Origin: Terriglobia bacterium
GTDB lineage: Bacteria; Acidobacteriota; Terriglobia; Bryobacterales; Bryobacteraceae
Direction of reading: 5' to 3'
DNA length: 64,000 bases
Assembly (NCBI GenBank): GCA_021325235.1
Contig: JAJPHN010000044.1
Span: 1-64,000 of the forward strand
The notes beneath the pieces are model-generated. The model saw only the letters and a program-made list of their open reading frames with translations, searched no databases and was not told the origin of the DNA. Of the stretch, positions 26,784 to 36,077 are shown in pieces. The position numbers and the translations under genes were made by a program. The first letter of the stretch is position 1. Each line of letters begins with the position of its first letter.

Positions 26784-27290
26784 ATGTCCCGCTACGCTCT
26801 TGCCGTTCTTTTCGCCGTGTCCGCCTTGTTTGGGGCTGGGGGCGCGCAGGTTGCTTCTGCTCAGGAAATAATAAGAGCGGAGATTCCCGCGATTCACGAC
26901 TGGAGCACGCTGCGAATTGCGCTGACGCGTACCGGTTGCCTCGGCGCCTGCCCCGAGTACAGGGTCACGATCAGCGGAAACGGAACCGTCGATTTCGAAG
27001 GACAGGCGTTCGTGGCTTCTCCCGGACATCATCACGCACAGATCTCGCCGGGCCAAGTGCGCGAGCTCATGGCAGCATTCGCGCGTGCGGGATTTTTCAC
27101 TCTGCAGGATTTCTACTTTGGGCCGGTGATGGACCGCCCGGGCTGTATCCTTTCGGTTGCGTTCGACGGGCGAACGAAATCGGTGATGGACGTGGCGGGT
27201 GGTCTGGTTAGTATGCCGGAGAGAGTGCGGCGGCTGGAGAGTGAAATCGATCTAATCGCGGGTACCGCCCAATGGGTTCAGCCGCGCTAG
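26784..27290 (+). CDS. DUF6438 secreted protein
   Basis: A 168-residue protein with a Sec signal (MSRYALAVLFAVSALFGAGG, cleavage near VASAQ). The conserved DUF6438 features are LTRTGCLGACPEYRVTISGN with the CxxxCPxY motif, then GTVDFEGQAFV, LMAAFARAGFFTLQDFY and DRPGCILSVAFDGRTKSV. The two close cysteines may form a disulphide in the periplasm. Function is unknown. It is probably co-transcribed with the glycosidase upstream. Its TAG stop shares the palindrome CTAG with the stop of the converging hydrolase gene. Confidence 0.85.
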   Translation: MSRYALAVLFAVSALFGAGGAQVASAQEIIRAEIPAIHDWSTLRIALTRTGCLGACPEYRVTISGNGTVDFEGQAFVASPGHHHAQISPGQVRELMAAFARAGFFTLQDFYFGPVMDRPGCILSVAFDGRTKSVMDVAGGLVSMPERVRRLESEIDLIAGTAQWVQPR

Positions 27291-27928
27291 ATGGCAGCGA
27301 GGCTCAGGAACGGCGACACGATCTGTGCCGCCAGGTCGAATTTGCCGCGGTTCAGATCGTGACCGGCACCGTTTACGATGCTGAGCCGATGCGGAGCGCC
27401 AAGCGCGCTTAAAGCGGTTTCCATTTCGGCGGGTGTTCCGAACGGATCGTTGTCGCCGTGCACAAAAAGCGCCGGCGTCCGTACGGCGGCAAAGTGTGCC
27501 GTGCGGAGTTGTTCAGGCTTTCGCGGCGGGTGCAACGGATACGAGAGCAGGAGCAGACGCTCTGCTAGCTCCGGATGCTCGGCTGCGAGCATGCTTGCCT
27601 GCCTTCCTCCGTACGAGTGCCCGCCCAGGCAAACGCGCCCTGCGCTCACTCGGCGCAGTGCTTCCACGGCGCTGCGCAATCCCTCTCGATCTGCCGCAGC
27701 CTGGGACGGATGAGGCGGGCCGGATTTTCTGGCCTGGCGAAAGGCGAGATCGCAGCGTAGAACGTGGAAGCCGGCGGATTGAACGGCTTGAGCCACGGCC
27801 ACGAGCAAAGGTGATTGGCAGTTTGAACCTGCGCCATGCGTGAGCACCAGCGAAAAGCCGGCGTCATTTTGAGGGTGGTGCAGGAAGCCGTTGGTTCCAT
27901 CGAAGTGGAACGGCTCGAAGCTGGGCAT
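27287..27928 (-). CDS. Small alpha/beta hydrolase (KANL3/Tex30-type)
   Basis: A 213-residue alpha/beta-hydrolase: LVLTHGAGSNCQSPLL (oxyanion-hole region), VCLGGHSYGGRQASMLAAEH with the nucleophilic Ser in GHSYGG, VRTPALFVHGDNDPFGT with the acid, and IVNGAGHDLNRG with the catalytic His. The family is compact and largely uncharacterised. I start at the ATG 27928 (MPSFEPFHFDG), 14 bp after the GH127 stop; a GTG/ATG further up would overlap that gene. Its place as third gene after the TonB receptor and GH127 suggests co-expression, perhaps as an esterase acting on decorated sugars, which is inference. Confidence 0.82.
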   Translation of the reverse strand: MPSFEPFHFDGTNGFLHHPQNDAGFSLVLTHGAGSNCQSPLLVAVAQAVQSAGFHVLRCDLAFRQARKSGPPHPSQAAADREGLRSAVEALRRVSAGRVCLGGHSYGGRQASMLAAEHPELAERLLLLSYPLHPPRKPEQLRTAHFAAVRTPALFVHGDNDPFGTPAEMETALSALGAPHRLSIVNGAGHDLNRGKFDLAAQIVSPFLSLAAI

Positions 27929-27942
27929 AGGAGCGGCCGACA

Positions 27943-30387
27943 CTATTGGACGGTCCACTCTTCCAGGCCGGCGGAGTATCCGGGTTGCAGCTGCACTTCA
28001 AGGCGCAGCGCTCCCGTGGTGACGGGCTGGAAATGCACTGTATTGAACTGATCCAGAGAAAGGCCGTACGCATCGCTGGCGATTACCGGTTTCCACTCAT
28101 CTCCGTCGCGATATAGCAGACGCCACGAAGCCGGCGATTTCACTTCGCCGTTCTTTTCTGCGAACCAGAAGACGGCCGACTCCGATATGCGCGCCGGATG
28201 GGCAAACTCGTACTGAATCCATTCGCGGGTGCCTTTGTGCGGCCACCAATTGTAGGAGGAGCTGGAATCCGCCGAGGAGGTCGGAGTTTCCAGATCGGCT
28301 ACCATGTGGGGATCTTTGACGCCGTTCGGGGTGGTCTGATCGCCGGAGGCTGTCACCTTGCTCGTGCTGGCGAGCGTCGGATACGGTGTGGGATGGACCG
28401 CGTCCTGGCGATCCGCGATCCAGACTTCCATCTGCCCCTGTCCGCGATTGGCCCAGGCGTAATACGGAATGGCGCGGATGCTCTCTTCTGAGTGTTCAAT
28501 CTGTTTTTCTGCGTTGTAGCGGTATGCGACCACCTGGGTATCGATCGCTTCCACACCGCGCAGAAGATCCGGCTTCCAAACGGCATTCAGCCGGGCCGAT
28601 TCGGGCAGCAGCACGTTGCGCACATGCTTGTCCGGACTGTCGGGCCATTCGAGGCAATAGACAATCGGACCGCGTTCGAGCGCCACACGATCCCGGTCGG
28701 CTGCGACCCGCGGGTCCGCCACGACTCGCCTCACGGGCATGGGCACAGAGAGCTCAATTTTGTCGCCAGCGTGCCAGTCGCGAGTCAGCGTGGCGTATCC
28801 TTTATCGAGCTCGATCTTCTCCGCTCGCCCATTCACGCGAAGTTCGACCGGGGCATCGAGCGCAGCATTTTCAAATTTGTAGAGGCCACCTGGAATCGCC
28901 TCACCGCGAGCCCAGCCCGGGATGCGCACTTTGACCGTGAATGCGCCGTGGCCTTGCGGGTCGAGTTTAATCGTGATCCGGCCGTCCCACGGATAACGCG
29001 TCTGCTGGGAAATCTTGATCTCGCGGCCGTTGTCCAGCTTCACCTCGGCATCGTTGCTCATGAAGAGATTCACGTACAATTCGCTGCCGCGCTCCGCGTA
29101 GACATAGCCGGGAATGGACGGCATGAAACGCGTGATATTGCCCGGACAGCAGGCAACGCCAAACCAGGGACTGCGCCGGTGCTGGCCAATGGACTCGAGC
29201 GGATTCGGATAGAAATAGGTCTCGCCATCGAGCGAAACGCCATCGAGCAGGCCGTTGTAGAGGGTGCGCTCGAAGACATCGACGTAGCGCGCATCGCCGT
29301 GTAGCAGGAAAAGACGCTGATTCCAGAAATCTTCGCCCACGGCCGCGCAGGTTTCGTTGTAGGCGGACATGTTCGGCAGCTGATAATCCGCGCCGAAGCC
29401 CTCGATATTGCCGATCGCACCGATGCCGCCGGTGACATAGATTTTCCTTTCGACCAGGTTGTCCCAGATGGTGTCGATAGCCTTCACGTACGCTTTATCG
29501 CCGGTGAGGGCGGCAACGTCCGCCATGCCGGAGTACATATAGGTGGCTCGCACCGCGTGGCCTTCCGGCTCCGTTTGATCCACTACTGGAATATCGGCCT
29601 GGTTGTAGGATTCGCCTCCGCCGCGGCAATCGAGAAAGAATTTCGCGAGTTGGAGATACTGCTCGTTGCCGGTGACGCGATAGAGCTTCGCGAGGCCCAT
29701 TTCGACGATCTGATGCCCGGAATAAATGCGCCGCTTGCCGGGACCGAATGTACGGACCAGCAAATTCGCGCTCTTGATCGCCACGTCGAGCAGCGAGCGT
29801 TTGCCGGTCGCCTGATAGTAGGCCACCGCGGCTTCGTACAGATGGCCGAGGTCATAGAGTTCATGGCTGAGCACTTCTTCGTTCTGCCAACGCGCGGTTC
29901 CGGCCCAGGGGTGCGGATGCTGCGGGTCGATGGTGCGCGTGGTGTATAGATAACCGTCGGGTTCCTGCGCAGCGGCAATCTTCGCGATCAATCCATCGAC
30001 GTACGCTTCGAGCTTCGGGTCCGGATGAACCGCCAGCGTGTAGGACGCGCCTTCGATGACCTTGTAAGCGTCGGTGTCATCGAACGGATATCCGGGCGGA
30101 TGCTTATCGGCCAGATTCTCGCCCCGCAGCACTTCCGCAGCTCGCACGAAGTTTTCAATTCGTCCGGTGCGCTCGCATTGCTGGAACGCCGTGGGTATCG
30201 AAACCTTGCGATTGATTTCGATGCGCGGGCTCCAGAATTCGTCATGCACGTGGACGGCAGTAAACGGAACGGGCTTGATCGGATAATCGCGCTCCAGATT
30301 GGCTGGATGCGACGTTGTCTGGGCCTGAACGGCAGAGAAGGCGAGCAGCGCCGAGAGCGCCGCTCGCACGAGGTTTATAGCTTTCAC
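27943..30387 (-). CDS. GH127 family glycoside hydrolase (beta-L-arabinofuranosidase-like), exported
   Basis: The 814-residue protein starts at GTG 30387 with signal VKAINLVRAALSALLAFSAVQA. It then reads as GH127/DUF1680: VHVHDEFWSPRIEINRKVSI, AAAQEPDGYLYTTRTI, HELYDLGHLYEAAVAYYQAT and the (alpha/alpha)6 barrel segment MSAYNETCAAVGEDFWNQRL. The CCPGN segment near 420 holds the Cys cluster that, with a Glu (ETCA), coordinates zinc and gives the Cys nucleophile in GH127. The C-terminal ~150 residues form a beta-sandwich carbohydrate-binding-like domain. It follows the TonB receptor by 13 bp. Other sugars (GH127 paralogues act on Gal or Kdo linkages) are possible. Confidence 0.92.
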   Translation of the reverse strand: MKAINLVRAALSALLAFSAVQAQTTSHPANLERDYPIKPVPFTAVHVHDEFWSPRIEINRKVSIPTAFQQCERTGRIENFVRAAEVLRGENLADKHPPGYPFDDTDAYKVIEGASYTLAVHPDPKLEAYVDGLIAKIAAAQEPDGYLYTTRTIDPQHPHPWAGTARWQNEEVLSHELYDLGHLYEAAVAYYQATGKRSLLDVAIKSANLLVRTFGPGKRRIYSGHQIVEMGLAKLYRVTGNEQYLQLAKFFLDCRGGGESYNQADIPVVDQTEPEGHAVRATYMYSGMADVAALTGDKAYVKAIDTIWDNLVERKIYVTGGIGAIGNIEGFGADYQLPNMSAYNETCAAVGEDFWNQRLFLLHGDARYVDVFERTLYNGLLDGVSLDGETYFYPNPLESIGQHRRSPWFGVACCPGNITRFMPSIPGYVYAERGSELYVNLFMSNDAEVKLDNGREIKISQQTRYPWDGRITIKLDPQGHGAFTVKVRIPGWARGEAIPGGLYKFENAALDAPVELRVNGRAEKIELDKGYATLTRDWHAGDKIELSVPMPVRRVVADPRVAADRDRVALERGPIVYCLEWPDSPDKHVRNVLLPESARLNAVWKPDLLRGVEAIDTQVVAYRYNAEKQIEHSEESIRAIPYYAWANRGQGQMEVWIADRQDAVHPTPYPTLASTSKVTASGDQTTPNGVKDPHMVADLETPTSSADSSSSYNWWPHKGTREWIQYEFAHPARISESAVFWFAEKNGEVKSPASWRLLYRDGDEWKPVIASDAYGLSLDQFNTVHFQPVTTGALRLEVQLQPGYSAGLEEWTVQ

Positions 30388-30400
30388 TTGCACTTCAATT

Positions 30401-33400
30401 CTAAAATCGAATGGCCGCACCCAGCTGGATCCACCGCGGATTAAACTGCTGGGTCGCCCGGCCGAAGCTGCTGCTCGCCAGATCCGCATCGACGCCGTAC
30501 AAATTTGCCCGGTTGAAGACGTTGAAGATATCGAAGCGCAGTTGCAGATGCACCTGTTCGGTGATGAGCGTATCTTTGAGCAGGCTCACGTCGGTCTGGA
30601 AGAACATGGGATTACGGAACTGGTCGTACTTCTCGTTGCCCAGAGTTCCGAGCGCCGGGACAGGGAAATTGGCGGCGGTGAAAAGCCCGTTGAGAAATGC
30701 CTGACGGCTGTTCGATTGCGTGTAGCTGATGACGTTCGGAAAGTCGAAATTCACACCATCGGCATTGTAGTCTCCGCTGCCCGGAGCAAGTCCGATGATG
30801 GCTCCGCTCGCATTGCGTAGCGGACTGAAGGCAGCGTCTGTATAGACGTTGAACGGATATCCGCTCTGAACGATGGTCGTGCCGCTCAATTGCCAGCCGC
30901 CGGTTACGCGCCCGACAAAGCCGCGACCACCTGCCAACCCGGGAATCTGATAGGTGCCGTTCAGCGAAAAGCGATTCGGCACATCCCAGATGGAAGGACC
31001 ATACCAGAGCTGCGGATCGACACCGATCGGATAGACCTGCGTGTCGTCTTTCGAAGATGAGCGCGTGTAAGACATTGACAGCGTGCCGTTCTTTCCGAAG
31101 CGTCCGTTGAACGATGCGATGAAGGCGTTGTAGCGCGATTCGCGATCGTTTGAGGTGTAGTAGATCGGCCCGAAGCTATGGTTGATGCGCGTGGGTACGA
31201 GCGAGTTGTGAATCACGAGATCGTCGTTGAACCGGTTGATATCGGCGCCATAGCTCACGGCCGTGGTTTGTCCGCCTGCCGATAACAGCCGGTTGCCACG
31301 CGATCCGGAGTAGCCTGCGCTGACCGCGTAATTCACGCCGAGCCTGCGTTCTACCGTGCCCGCCCAGTTGTAAACGATGGGTGCCGACAGATAGGGATCG
31401 ATCGCTCCCACGGCGTTGTTGAGCCCTACGATTCCGCCTTGTGAATTGATCTGTCCGGGCGGGAGATACGGATAGGTGAAGCCGTATGGCGGCGTGGTGT
31501 TATTTGTGCCCATTGTGAGCAGGGGCGGATTGCTGGTATTGGCGTAAAAGGTCGGGAAGATCGCTCCGGGCGGGTTGCCGCGATACTCTTCCTGCACATT
31601 GGCCAGCGTGGGCCAGTTATGAAACACGCCCACACCGCCACGAATGGCCCAGGCACCCGAACCGCTCGGATCCCAGGCGATGCCGAGGCGCGGGCTCCAG
31701 ACATTCTTGATCGAGCTCAGCAGGGCGTGATTGCGGCGGATGAGAGAACCATCGGCCAGCGTCTGACCATAGGTATTTCCGACGCCGAAATAGAAATTCG
31801 AGAAAGCGGTGTTTTCGCTGCGCGAATACGGATTGCCGAAATCGTCCCAGCGCAGGCCGTAGTTGATGGTCAGCTTCTTGGAAGCCTGCCAGGTGTCCTC
31901 GACGAAGACTCCCCAGGTGCTCTCGGCGGCATTCCAGTCGTAAAGTATCGGCTTACCCGTGATCGGACTATAGGCGACGCCGCTTTCGGTGTAGGGCTTG
32001 TCCTCGACCAGATCGAGCAGATTGTTGAAAGTGAAGGTCGGCTGCGAATACGGGCCCTGGAACTTCTCGATGTCTTCTCCGAACCAGCCCTCGTAGCCGG
32101 CCTTGATTGAGTGAGACCCCTGGATGTGGCTCAGCACATCGCGCCAGTGGTAGTTGTGCTGGATGAAATCGCCGCCGGCGAATCCTGCACCAAATCCCTG
32201 ACCAAGCCCGGTGACGTTCACGACCGGAACCGAGAAGAGGCCCGTTTTGGGCGTAATGCCTTCGATATTGTTAAAGCCGAAGATCGCCTCGTTCAGCGTA
32301 GCGGGCGAAAATGTGTGGGTCTCGTTGACCTGTACCGCGCGCTGGATCGTATTGTTTGTGGTCGTGAACTGCGGCCTGACGGTGGAATTCCCGTAATCAA
32401 GCGTTGTGCGGTAGAACGTGCCGTAGAGCCGGTCCTTTTGAAAATATTTGTCGATGCGCACGTTGTACTGCAGGCCGTTTCGATAACTCGTGCTATTGAA
32501 GACGCCGCTGTCGATCAGCGGCAGGTTGCAGGGCAGGTACGACGCGGCGGCGGTTCCGCAGGTGGACGGAAACAATTGCGCCGCCGTCTGTGAGACACCC
32601 GTTGAGCTTCCGCCGGCCGGCTTGTAGGTGCTCAGCAGATTCGTGCCGAACGTGTTCGGGAAGTGCTGGGTGGCCCATTGCGTGAAGGCCGGATCCTCGA
32701 AGGTCGTCTGGCTGTTGCCGGTCGAATTCAACGACCACAAAGGTTCGATAGCAAAGAAGAAAAAGAACTGCTTGCCGGGCCAGATGGGGCCGCCGATATC
32801 CGCGGACATGTTGTTGCTGTGGAAGGGCGAATAGTTGTGAACGAACTCGGTGCCGGCCCAGAGTTGCTGGGTCGAATAGTAATCGCTCACGCCGCCATGA
32901 AAATGATCAGTGCCCGATTTAGTCGTCATGACCATCTGCAGCGAACTGGCACGGCCATAGTCGACGGTGAAAGTGTTGGTCTGGATGCTCGTTTCCTGGA
33001 TGGAATCGGGATTGGGGGTCAGGTTTAGCACGCCGGGACGAATGGCGCTCGTAATATCGAGGCCATCGACCACGTACAGGTTGCCGACACTGCCCTGGCC
33101 ATTCGCGCTGGCATCGACCTGCGTCTCGGTTGAGTAATTATCGACGGCTGATCCGGGGCTGCCTCCAGCCGCGGTGCCCAGACCGCTCACACCGGGGGCG
33201 AGTGTGACGAGCGAAATCATATTGCGGCCGGCGAGCGGCAGAGACGAGAGGGATTGCGTGCCAAGCGTGAGCTGCGTGCGCGTCTCGGCGGTGTTCACGA
33301 TGGGCACCTCGCCTGTGACTTGTACGGACTGGCTGGAGCCGGCTACGCTGAGAGCGATTACAACGTTCAAATTCTGATCGGTTTGGAGGTCCGCCGAGAC

Positions 33401-33661
33401 TTCGGCGGCTGCGAAACCCGCCGCCGATGCGGAAAGTCTGTAGGAGCCGGGCGGAATACTGGTGAACCGGTACTGGCCGTGTTCATCGGTTGTGCTCTGC
33501 TGTTTGATGCCGGTGGCGGTGTTGGTCAGAGTGACGGCTGCACGCGGTACGGAGGCACCGCTGGGATCATTGACAGTGCCCTGGATGCTTCCGCTGAATT
33601 GGGCCGATGCGAACAGCGGGAAGAGAAAAACCAGCGCAGGTGCAAGAGCTCTGAGGGACAT
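30401..33661 (-). CDS. TonB-dependent receptor, Oar-like with carboxypeptidase-regulatory domain
   Basis: A 1086-residue outer-membrane protein. Signal peptide MSLRALAPALVFLFPLFASA is followed by a CarboxypepD_reg domain (IQGTVNDPSGASVPRAAVTL ... DEHGQYRFTSIPPGSYRL), a plug (LSSLPLAGRNMISLVTLAPG) and a long 22-strand-type barrel ending in Phe (ELxAAIRF-like WIQLGAAIRF). This Oar-like form is greatly expanded in Acidobacteriota and imports glycans. The ATG 33661 is preceded by TGGAGG at 5-10 bases. Upstream is a clear sigma-70 promoter and a LacI-type palindrome. The GH127 gene downstream suggests an arabinose-containing substrate. Confidence 0.94.
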   Translation of the reverse strand: MSLRALAPALVFLFPLFASAQFSGSIQGTVNDPSGASVPRAAVTLTNTATGIKQQSTTDEHGQYRFTSIPPGSYRLSASAAGFAAAEVSADLQTDQNLNVVIALSVAGSSQSVQVTGEVPIVNTAETRTQLTLGTQSLSSLPLAGRNMISLVTLAPGVSGLGTAAGGSPGSAVDNYSTETQVDASANGQGSVGNLYVVDGLDITSAIRPGVLNLTPNPDSIQETSIQTNTFTVDYGRASSLQMVMTTKSGTDHFHGGVSDYYSTQQLWAGTEFVHNYSPFHSNNMSADIGGPIWPGKQFFFFFAIEPLWSLNSTGNSQTTFEDPAFTQWATQHFPNTFGTNLLSTYKPAGGSSTGVSQTAAQLFPSTCGTAAASYLPCNLPLIDSGVFNSTSYRNGLQYNVRIDKYFQKDRLYGTFYRTTLDYGNSTVRPQFTTTNNTIQRAVQVNETHTFSPATLNEAIFGFNNIEGITPKTGLFSVPVVNVTGLGQGFGAGFAGGDFIQHNYHWRDVLSHIQGSHSIKAGYEGWFGEDIEKFQGPYSQPTFTFNNLLDLVEDKPYTESGVAYSPITGKPILYDWNAAESTWGVFVEDTWQASKKLTINYGLRWDDFGNPYSRSENTAFSNFYFGVGNTYGQTLADGSLIRRNHALLSSIKNVWSPRLGIAWDPSGSGAWAIRGGVGVFHNWPTLANVQEEYRGNPPGAIFPTFYANTSNPPLLTMGTNNTTPPYGFTYPYLPPGQINSQGGIVGLNNAVGAIDPYLSAPIVYNWAGTVERRLGVNYAVSAGYSGSRGNRLLSAGGQTTAVSYGADINRFNDDLVIHNSLVPTRINHSFGPIYYTSNDRESRYNAFIASFNGRFGKNGTLSMSYTRSSSKDDTQVYPIGVDPQLWYGPSIWDVPNRFSLNGTYQIPGLAGGRGFVGRVTGGWQLSGTTIVQSGYPFNVYTDAAFSPLRNASGAIIGLAPGSGDYNADGVNFDFPNVISYTQSNSRQAFLNGLFTAANFPVPALGTLGNEKYDQFRNPMFFQTDVSLLKDTLITEQVHLQLRFDIFNVFNRANLYGVDADLASSSFGRATQQFNPRWIQLGAAIRF

Positions 33662-33707
33662 GACGGCCTCCAGACAAGGGAGTCGGCCAGCAAGTGGCTT
33701 GCTAACA

Positions 33708-33736
33708 GTCATACGTCAGATGGAGGCGCATGTCAA
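33708..33736 (-). promoter_or_regulatory. Sigma-70 promoter of the TonB receptor/GH127 operon
   Basis: On the minus strand TTGACA (33736-33731) matches the -35 consensus exactly and TATGAC (33713-33708) matches the -10 at 4 of 6, with a 17-bp spacer. A start site near 33701 gives a leader of about 40 bases to the ATG at 33661, with GGAGG in the leader. This is the best promoter seen in the window. Confidence 0.75.
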
Positions 33737-33744
33737 GCGAAATT

Positions 33745-33758
33745 TGTAGGCGCTTACA
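33745..33758. promoter_or_regulatory. LacI/GalR-type operator
   Basis: TGTAGGCGCTTACA is a 14-bp palindrome with one mismatch and a central GC/CG step, the classic LacI-family operator form (ideal TGTAAGCGCTTACA). Its centre lies about 51 bp upstream of the inferred start site and 9 bp above the -35 box, in the region between the TonB receptor and the P450 gene. No lacI-type gene is in the window. Its place above the -35 box fits activation or repression by looping rather than simple blocking. Confidence 0.6.
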
Positions 33759-33829
33759 TGAGCTTGGCGCGGCCACCGGGAGCCATGATCTCGTGTCACC
33801 GTGAGAAGACGAAACGATCTAACGTGTCG

Positions 33830-35200
33830 ATGCAGGAAGTCTTGAATACTCCGCTGAGCGCCGCGGACCCTGCGGCGCTGGAACAGTGCGTGCCGTCCGC
33901 GGGCGTACTGGACACGCTGGCGATCTTTGCCGACGTCCTCCTGCCGACGGTGGCGAAAGGCGTGATCATGCGGCGGCGTTCGGTCATGAACCTGGCCGAA
34001 CGGCTGCAACTGGATCGCCGGGCGATCCGCCGTATGCAGATGATTCGCAGCAAGTACGGAACCGGACCCATACTGCTGAGACTTCCGGGGCGGCGATTGG
34101 CGGTAGTGCTCGATCCGCGGCATGTGCATCGCATTCTGCAGGAATCGCCTGAACCATTCGCCACGGCGACACCGGAGAAGCGCGCTGCACTCGCTCACTT
34201 CGAACCGAAAAACGCGCTCATTTCGACGGGTGCGGAACGGGCCGACCGGCGGCGTTATAACGAGCAGGTGCTCGAGTCAGGATGTGCTGTCCATTCGCTG
34301 GTTTCCGATTTTGCGCGAATTGCAGACACCGAGGCGGCTCGGCTCTGCGTGCATGCGCGTGAAAGCGGCGAGCTCAACTGGCAACTCTTTTCCGATGCTT
34401 GGTTCCGTCTGGTGCGACGCGTGGTGTTTGGAGAAGCGGCAGCAGACGATCACGAACTATCGTCCGTTATGGCCCGCCTACGGCAGCGCGCGAACTGGGC
34501 CTTTCTCGCGCCCAGGCGGCCGGAATTGCGACAGGACCTCTTCGCTCGCATCGAAAAGTATCTGAACCGCGCCGAGCAGGGAAGTCTCGCAGGAGTGATG
34601 GCGCATATTCACGCAACGGCCGTCACCGAGCCCGTGCAGCAGGTTCCGCAATGGCTATTCGCGTTCGATCCGGCGGGCATGGCCACGTTTCGCACGCTCG
34701 CTCTGCTGGGCTCGCACCCGGATTATGCACGCCTGGTGCGGTCAGAAATCGGGGCCATTTCTGAGCAATTGCCATTCACGCGCGCGGCGGTGCTCGAATC
34801 GCTCCGCCTTTGGCCCACTACGCCGCTGATCCTGCGCGAAACGACGGAACCGACAGTCTGGGAGATGGGTACGCTTCCCGCGCAGACGGGAATGGTCATC
34901 TTCACACCGTTCTTCCATCGCGACAATGAGCGCTTGCTGTACGCGGACCGTTTCGCGCCTGAGCTGTGGAGCAATCCGGACCAGCCGCGCGATTCCGCTG
35001 CTCTTGTTCCTTTCAGCGAGGGGCCTGCGATCTGTCCTGGACGTAATCTGGTGCTGCTTCTGGCAAGTCTGATGATTACTGCCGTGCTCGAGAACACTCG
35101 CCTGCGCCTGAAAAGGCCGGCGGCACTCAGCGCTGCGCTTCCCCTGCCGGCGATGTTGAATCACTTCAACCTGCGCTTTGAACTGGCCGCGAGATCGTGA
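33830..35200 (+). CDS. Cytochrome P450
   Basis: About 456 residues from the ATG 33830 (MQEVLNTPLSAADPAALEQC). The heme loop is VPFSEGPAICPGRNLVLLLA (FxxGxxxCxG with the thiolate Cys), the K helix has ExxR in VLESLRLWPTTP, and DRFAPELW resembles the PERF region. The I-helix motif (A/G)GxD/ETT reads AGMATF: the acidic residue is Ala and the second Thr is Phe, while one Thr remains. No redox partner is adjacent. Substrate is unknown. The start is uncertain; ATGs at 33786 and 33757 are possible, the latter overlapping the operator. Confidence 0.9.
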   Translation: MQEVLNTPLSAADPAALEQCVPSAGVLDTLAIFADVLLPTVAKGVIMRRRSVMNLAERLQLDRRAIRRMQMIRSKYGTGPILLRLPGRRLAVVLDPRHVHRILQESPEPFATATPEKRAALAHFEPKNALISTGAERADRRRYNEQVLESGCAVHSLVSDFARIADTEAARLCVHARESGELNWQLFSDAWFRLVRRVVFGEAAADDHELSSVMARLRQRANWAFLAPRRPELRQDLFARIEKYLNRAEQGSLAGVMAHIHATAVTEPVQQVPQWLFAFDPAGMATFRTLALLGSHPDYARLVRSEIGAISEQLPFTRAAVLESLRLWPTTPLILRETTEPTVWEMGTLPAQTGMVIFTPFFHRDNERLLYADRFAPELWSNPDQPRDSAALVPFSEGPAICPGRNLVLLLASLMITAVLENTRLRLKRPAALSAALPLPAMLNHFNLRFELAARS

Positions 35201-35228
35201 AGCCTGGTTTGAAATCCGCGCGATTATG

Positions 35229-36029
35229 TCAGCGCCGGTTATCCGGGACTGCGATCCGTTCAAACTCGTCGGCAAGACGTGCCAGGGCGGCGGGAACCTC
35301 AGGCCCGGTAAGCGGCTTTCCGTGACCCGGTGCAACCGTAGTGGCATTTAAACTTGCAAGCTGCCGAACGGAGCGCCTGGCGGCATCCCAATCGCTTGTA
35401 AAATAAGCGGGCGGCCCATGTAGTTCGGGTGCCTGCGCAAGAGCCGCTTCGAAAAACGATTCCGGTTTGGTTGTGCAAAATGCATCGCCAGGCAATAACA
35501 CGCGGTCCGCTGCGCGAAAGAACGAGGCATGTCCCGGTGTGTGGCCTGGTGTGCGGACGATGTCCCATTGCGAAAGCTCGCGGAGTTGGCCAGAGTCAGG
35601 CAGCGGCTGGAGTCGCGCACCGAGGTCGATCGGACCCCGCGGATACAGCGGCGAAAGCATCGACATCAACCCGCCGCCGGCGCCGAGGTTTGGCGCCGGA
35701 TACGATTGCTGACCGGTCAGATACGGAAATTCGTCGGGGTGCGCGTAAATCGGAACACTCCAGTCATCAGCCAATTCGCGGGCCGCGCTCACGTGGTCGA
35801 AATGGCCGTGGGTCAACACAATCGCTTGCGGCGGTCGAAGCAGCGTCTCTTCGGCCCATTTACGGATGTGACCTGCGGTGAACGGCAGGCCGGCGTCGAT
35901 CAAAGTCCAGGAGCCGTCTGGTTGGGAGACTGCGAAAACGTTTACGAAAGCAATGCGTAAGCCGCGCACGCCTTGGGCAATCGCATCGAGTGGGATGACC
36001 TGCTCGGCAGGAATCGCTACGCCTTCCAT
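35229..36029 (-). CDS. Metallo-beta-lactamase-fold hydrolase
   Basis: A 266-residue MBL-fold enzyme. The zinc-binding HxHxDH is THGHFDHVSAARELAD; further ligands lie in VRTPGHTPGHASFFR (His), LLPGDAFC (Asp) and VAPGHGKPLTG (His). The N-terminus AFVNVFAVSQPDGSWTLIDA is the usual beta strand pair. Glyoxalase II-like or lactonase-like activities are possible, but the substrate is not evident. It is transcribed towards the P450 gene, converging 28 bp from its stop. Confidence 0.92.
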   Translation of the reverse strand: MEGVAIPAEQVIPLDAIAQGVRGLRIAFVNVFAVSQPDGSWTLIDAGLPFTAGHIRKWAEETLLRPPQAIVLTHGHFDHVSAARELADDWSVPIYAHPDEFPYLTGQQSYPAPNLGAGGGLMSMLSPLYPRGPIDLGARLQPLPDSGQLRELSQWDIVRTPGHTPGHASFFRAADRVLLPGDAFCTTKPESFFEAALAQAPELHGPPAYFTSDWDAARRSVRQLASLNATTVAPGHGKPLTGPEVPAALARLADEFERIAVPDNRR

Positions 36030-36077
36030 CGACTAGGAGACTCAGGTGCCTCGGTGCGCAGCCACTCGCAAAGCTAC

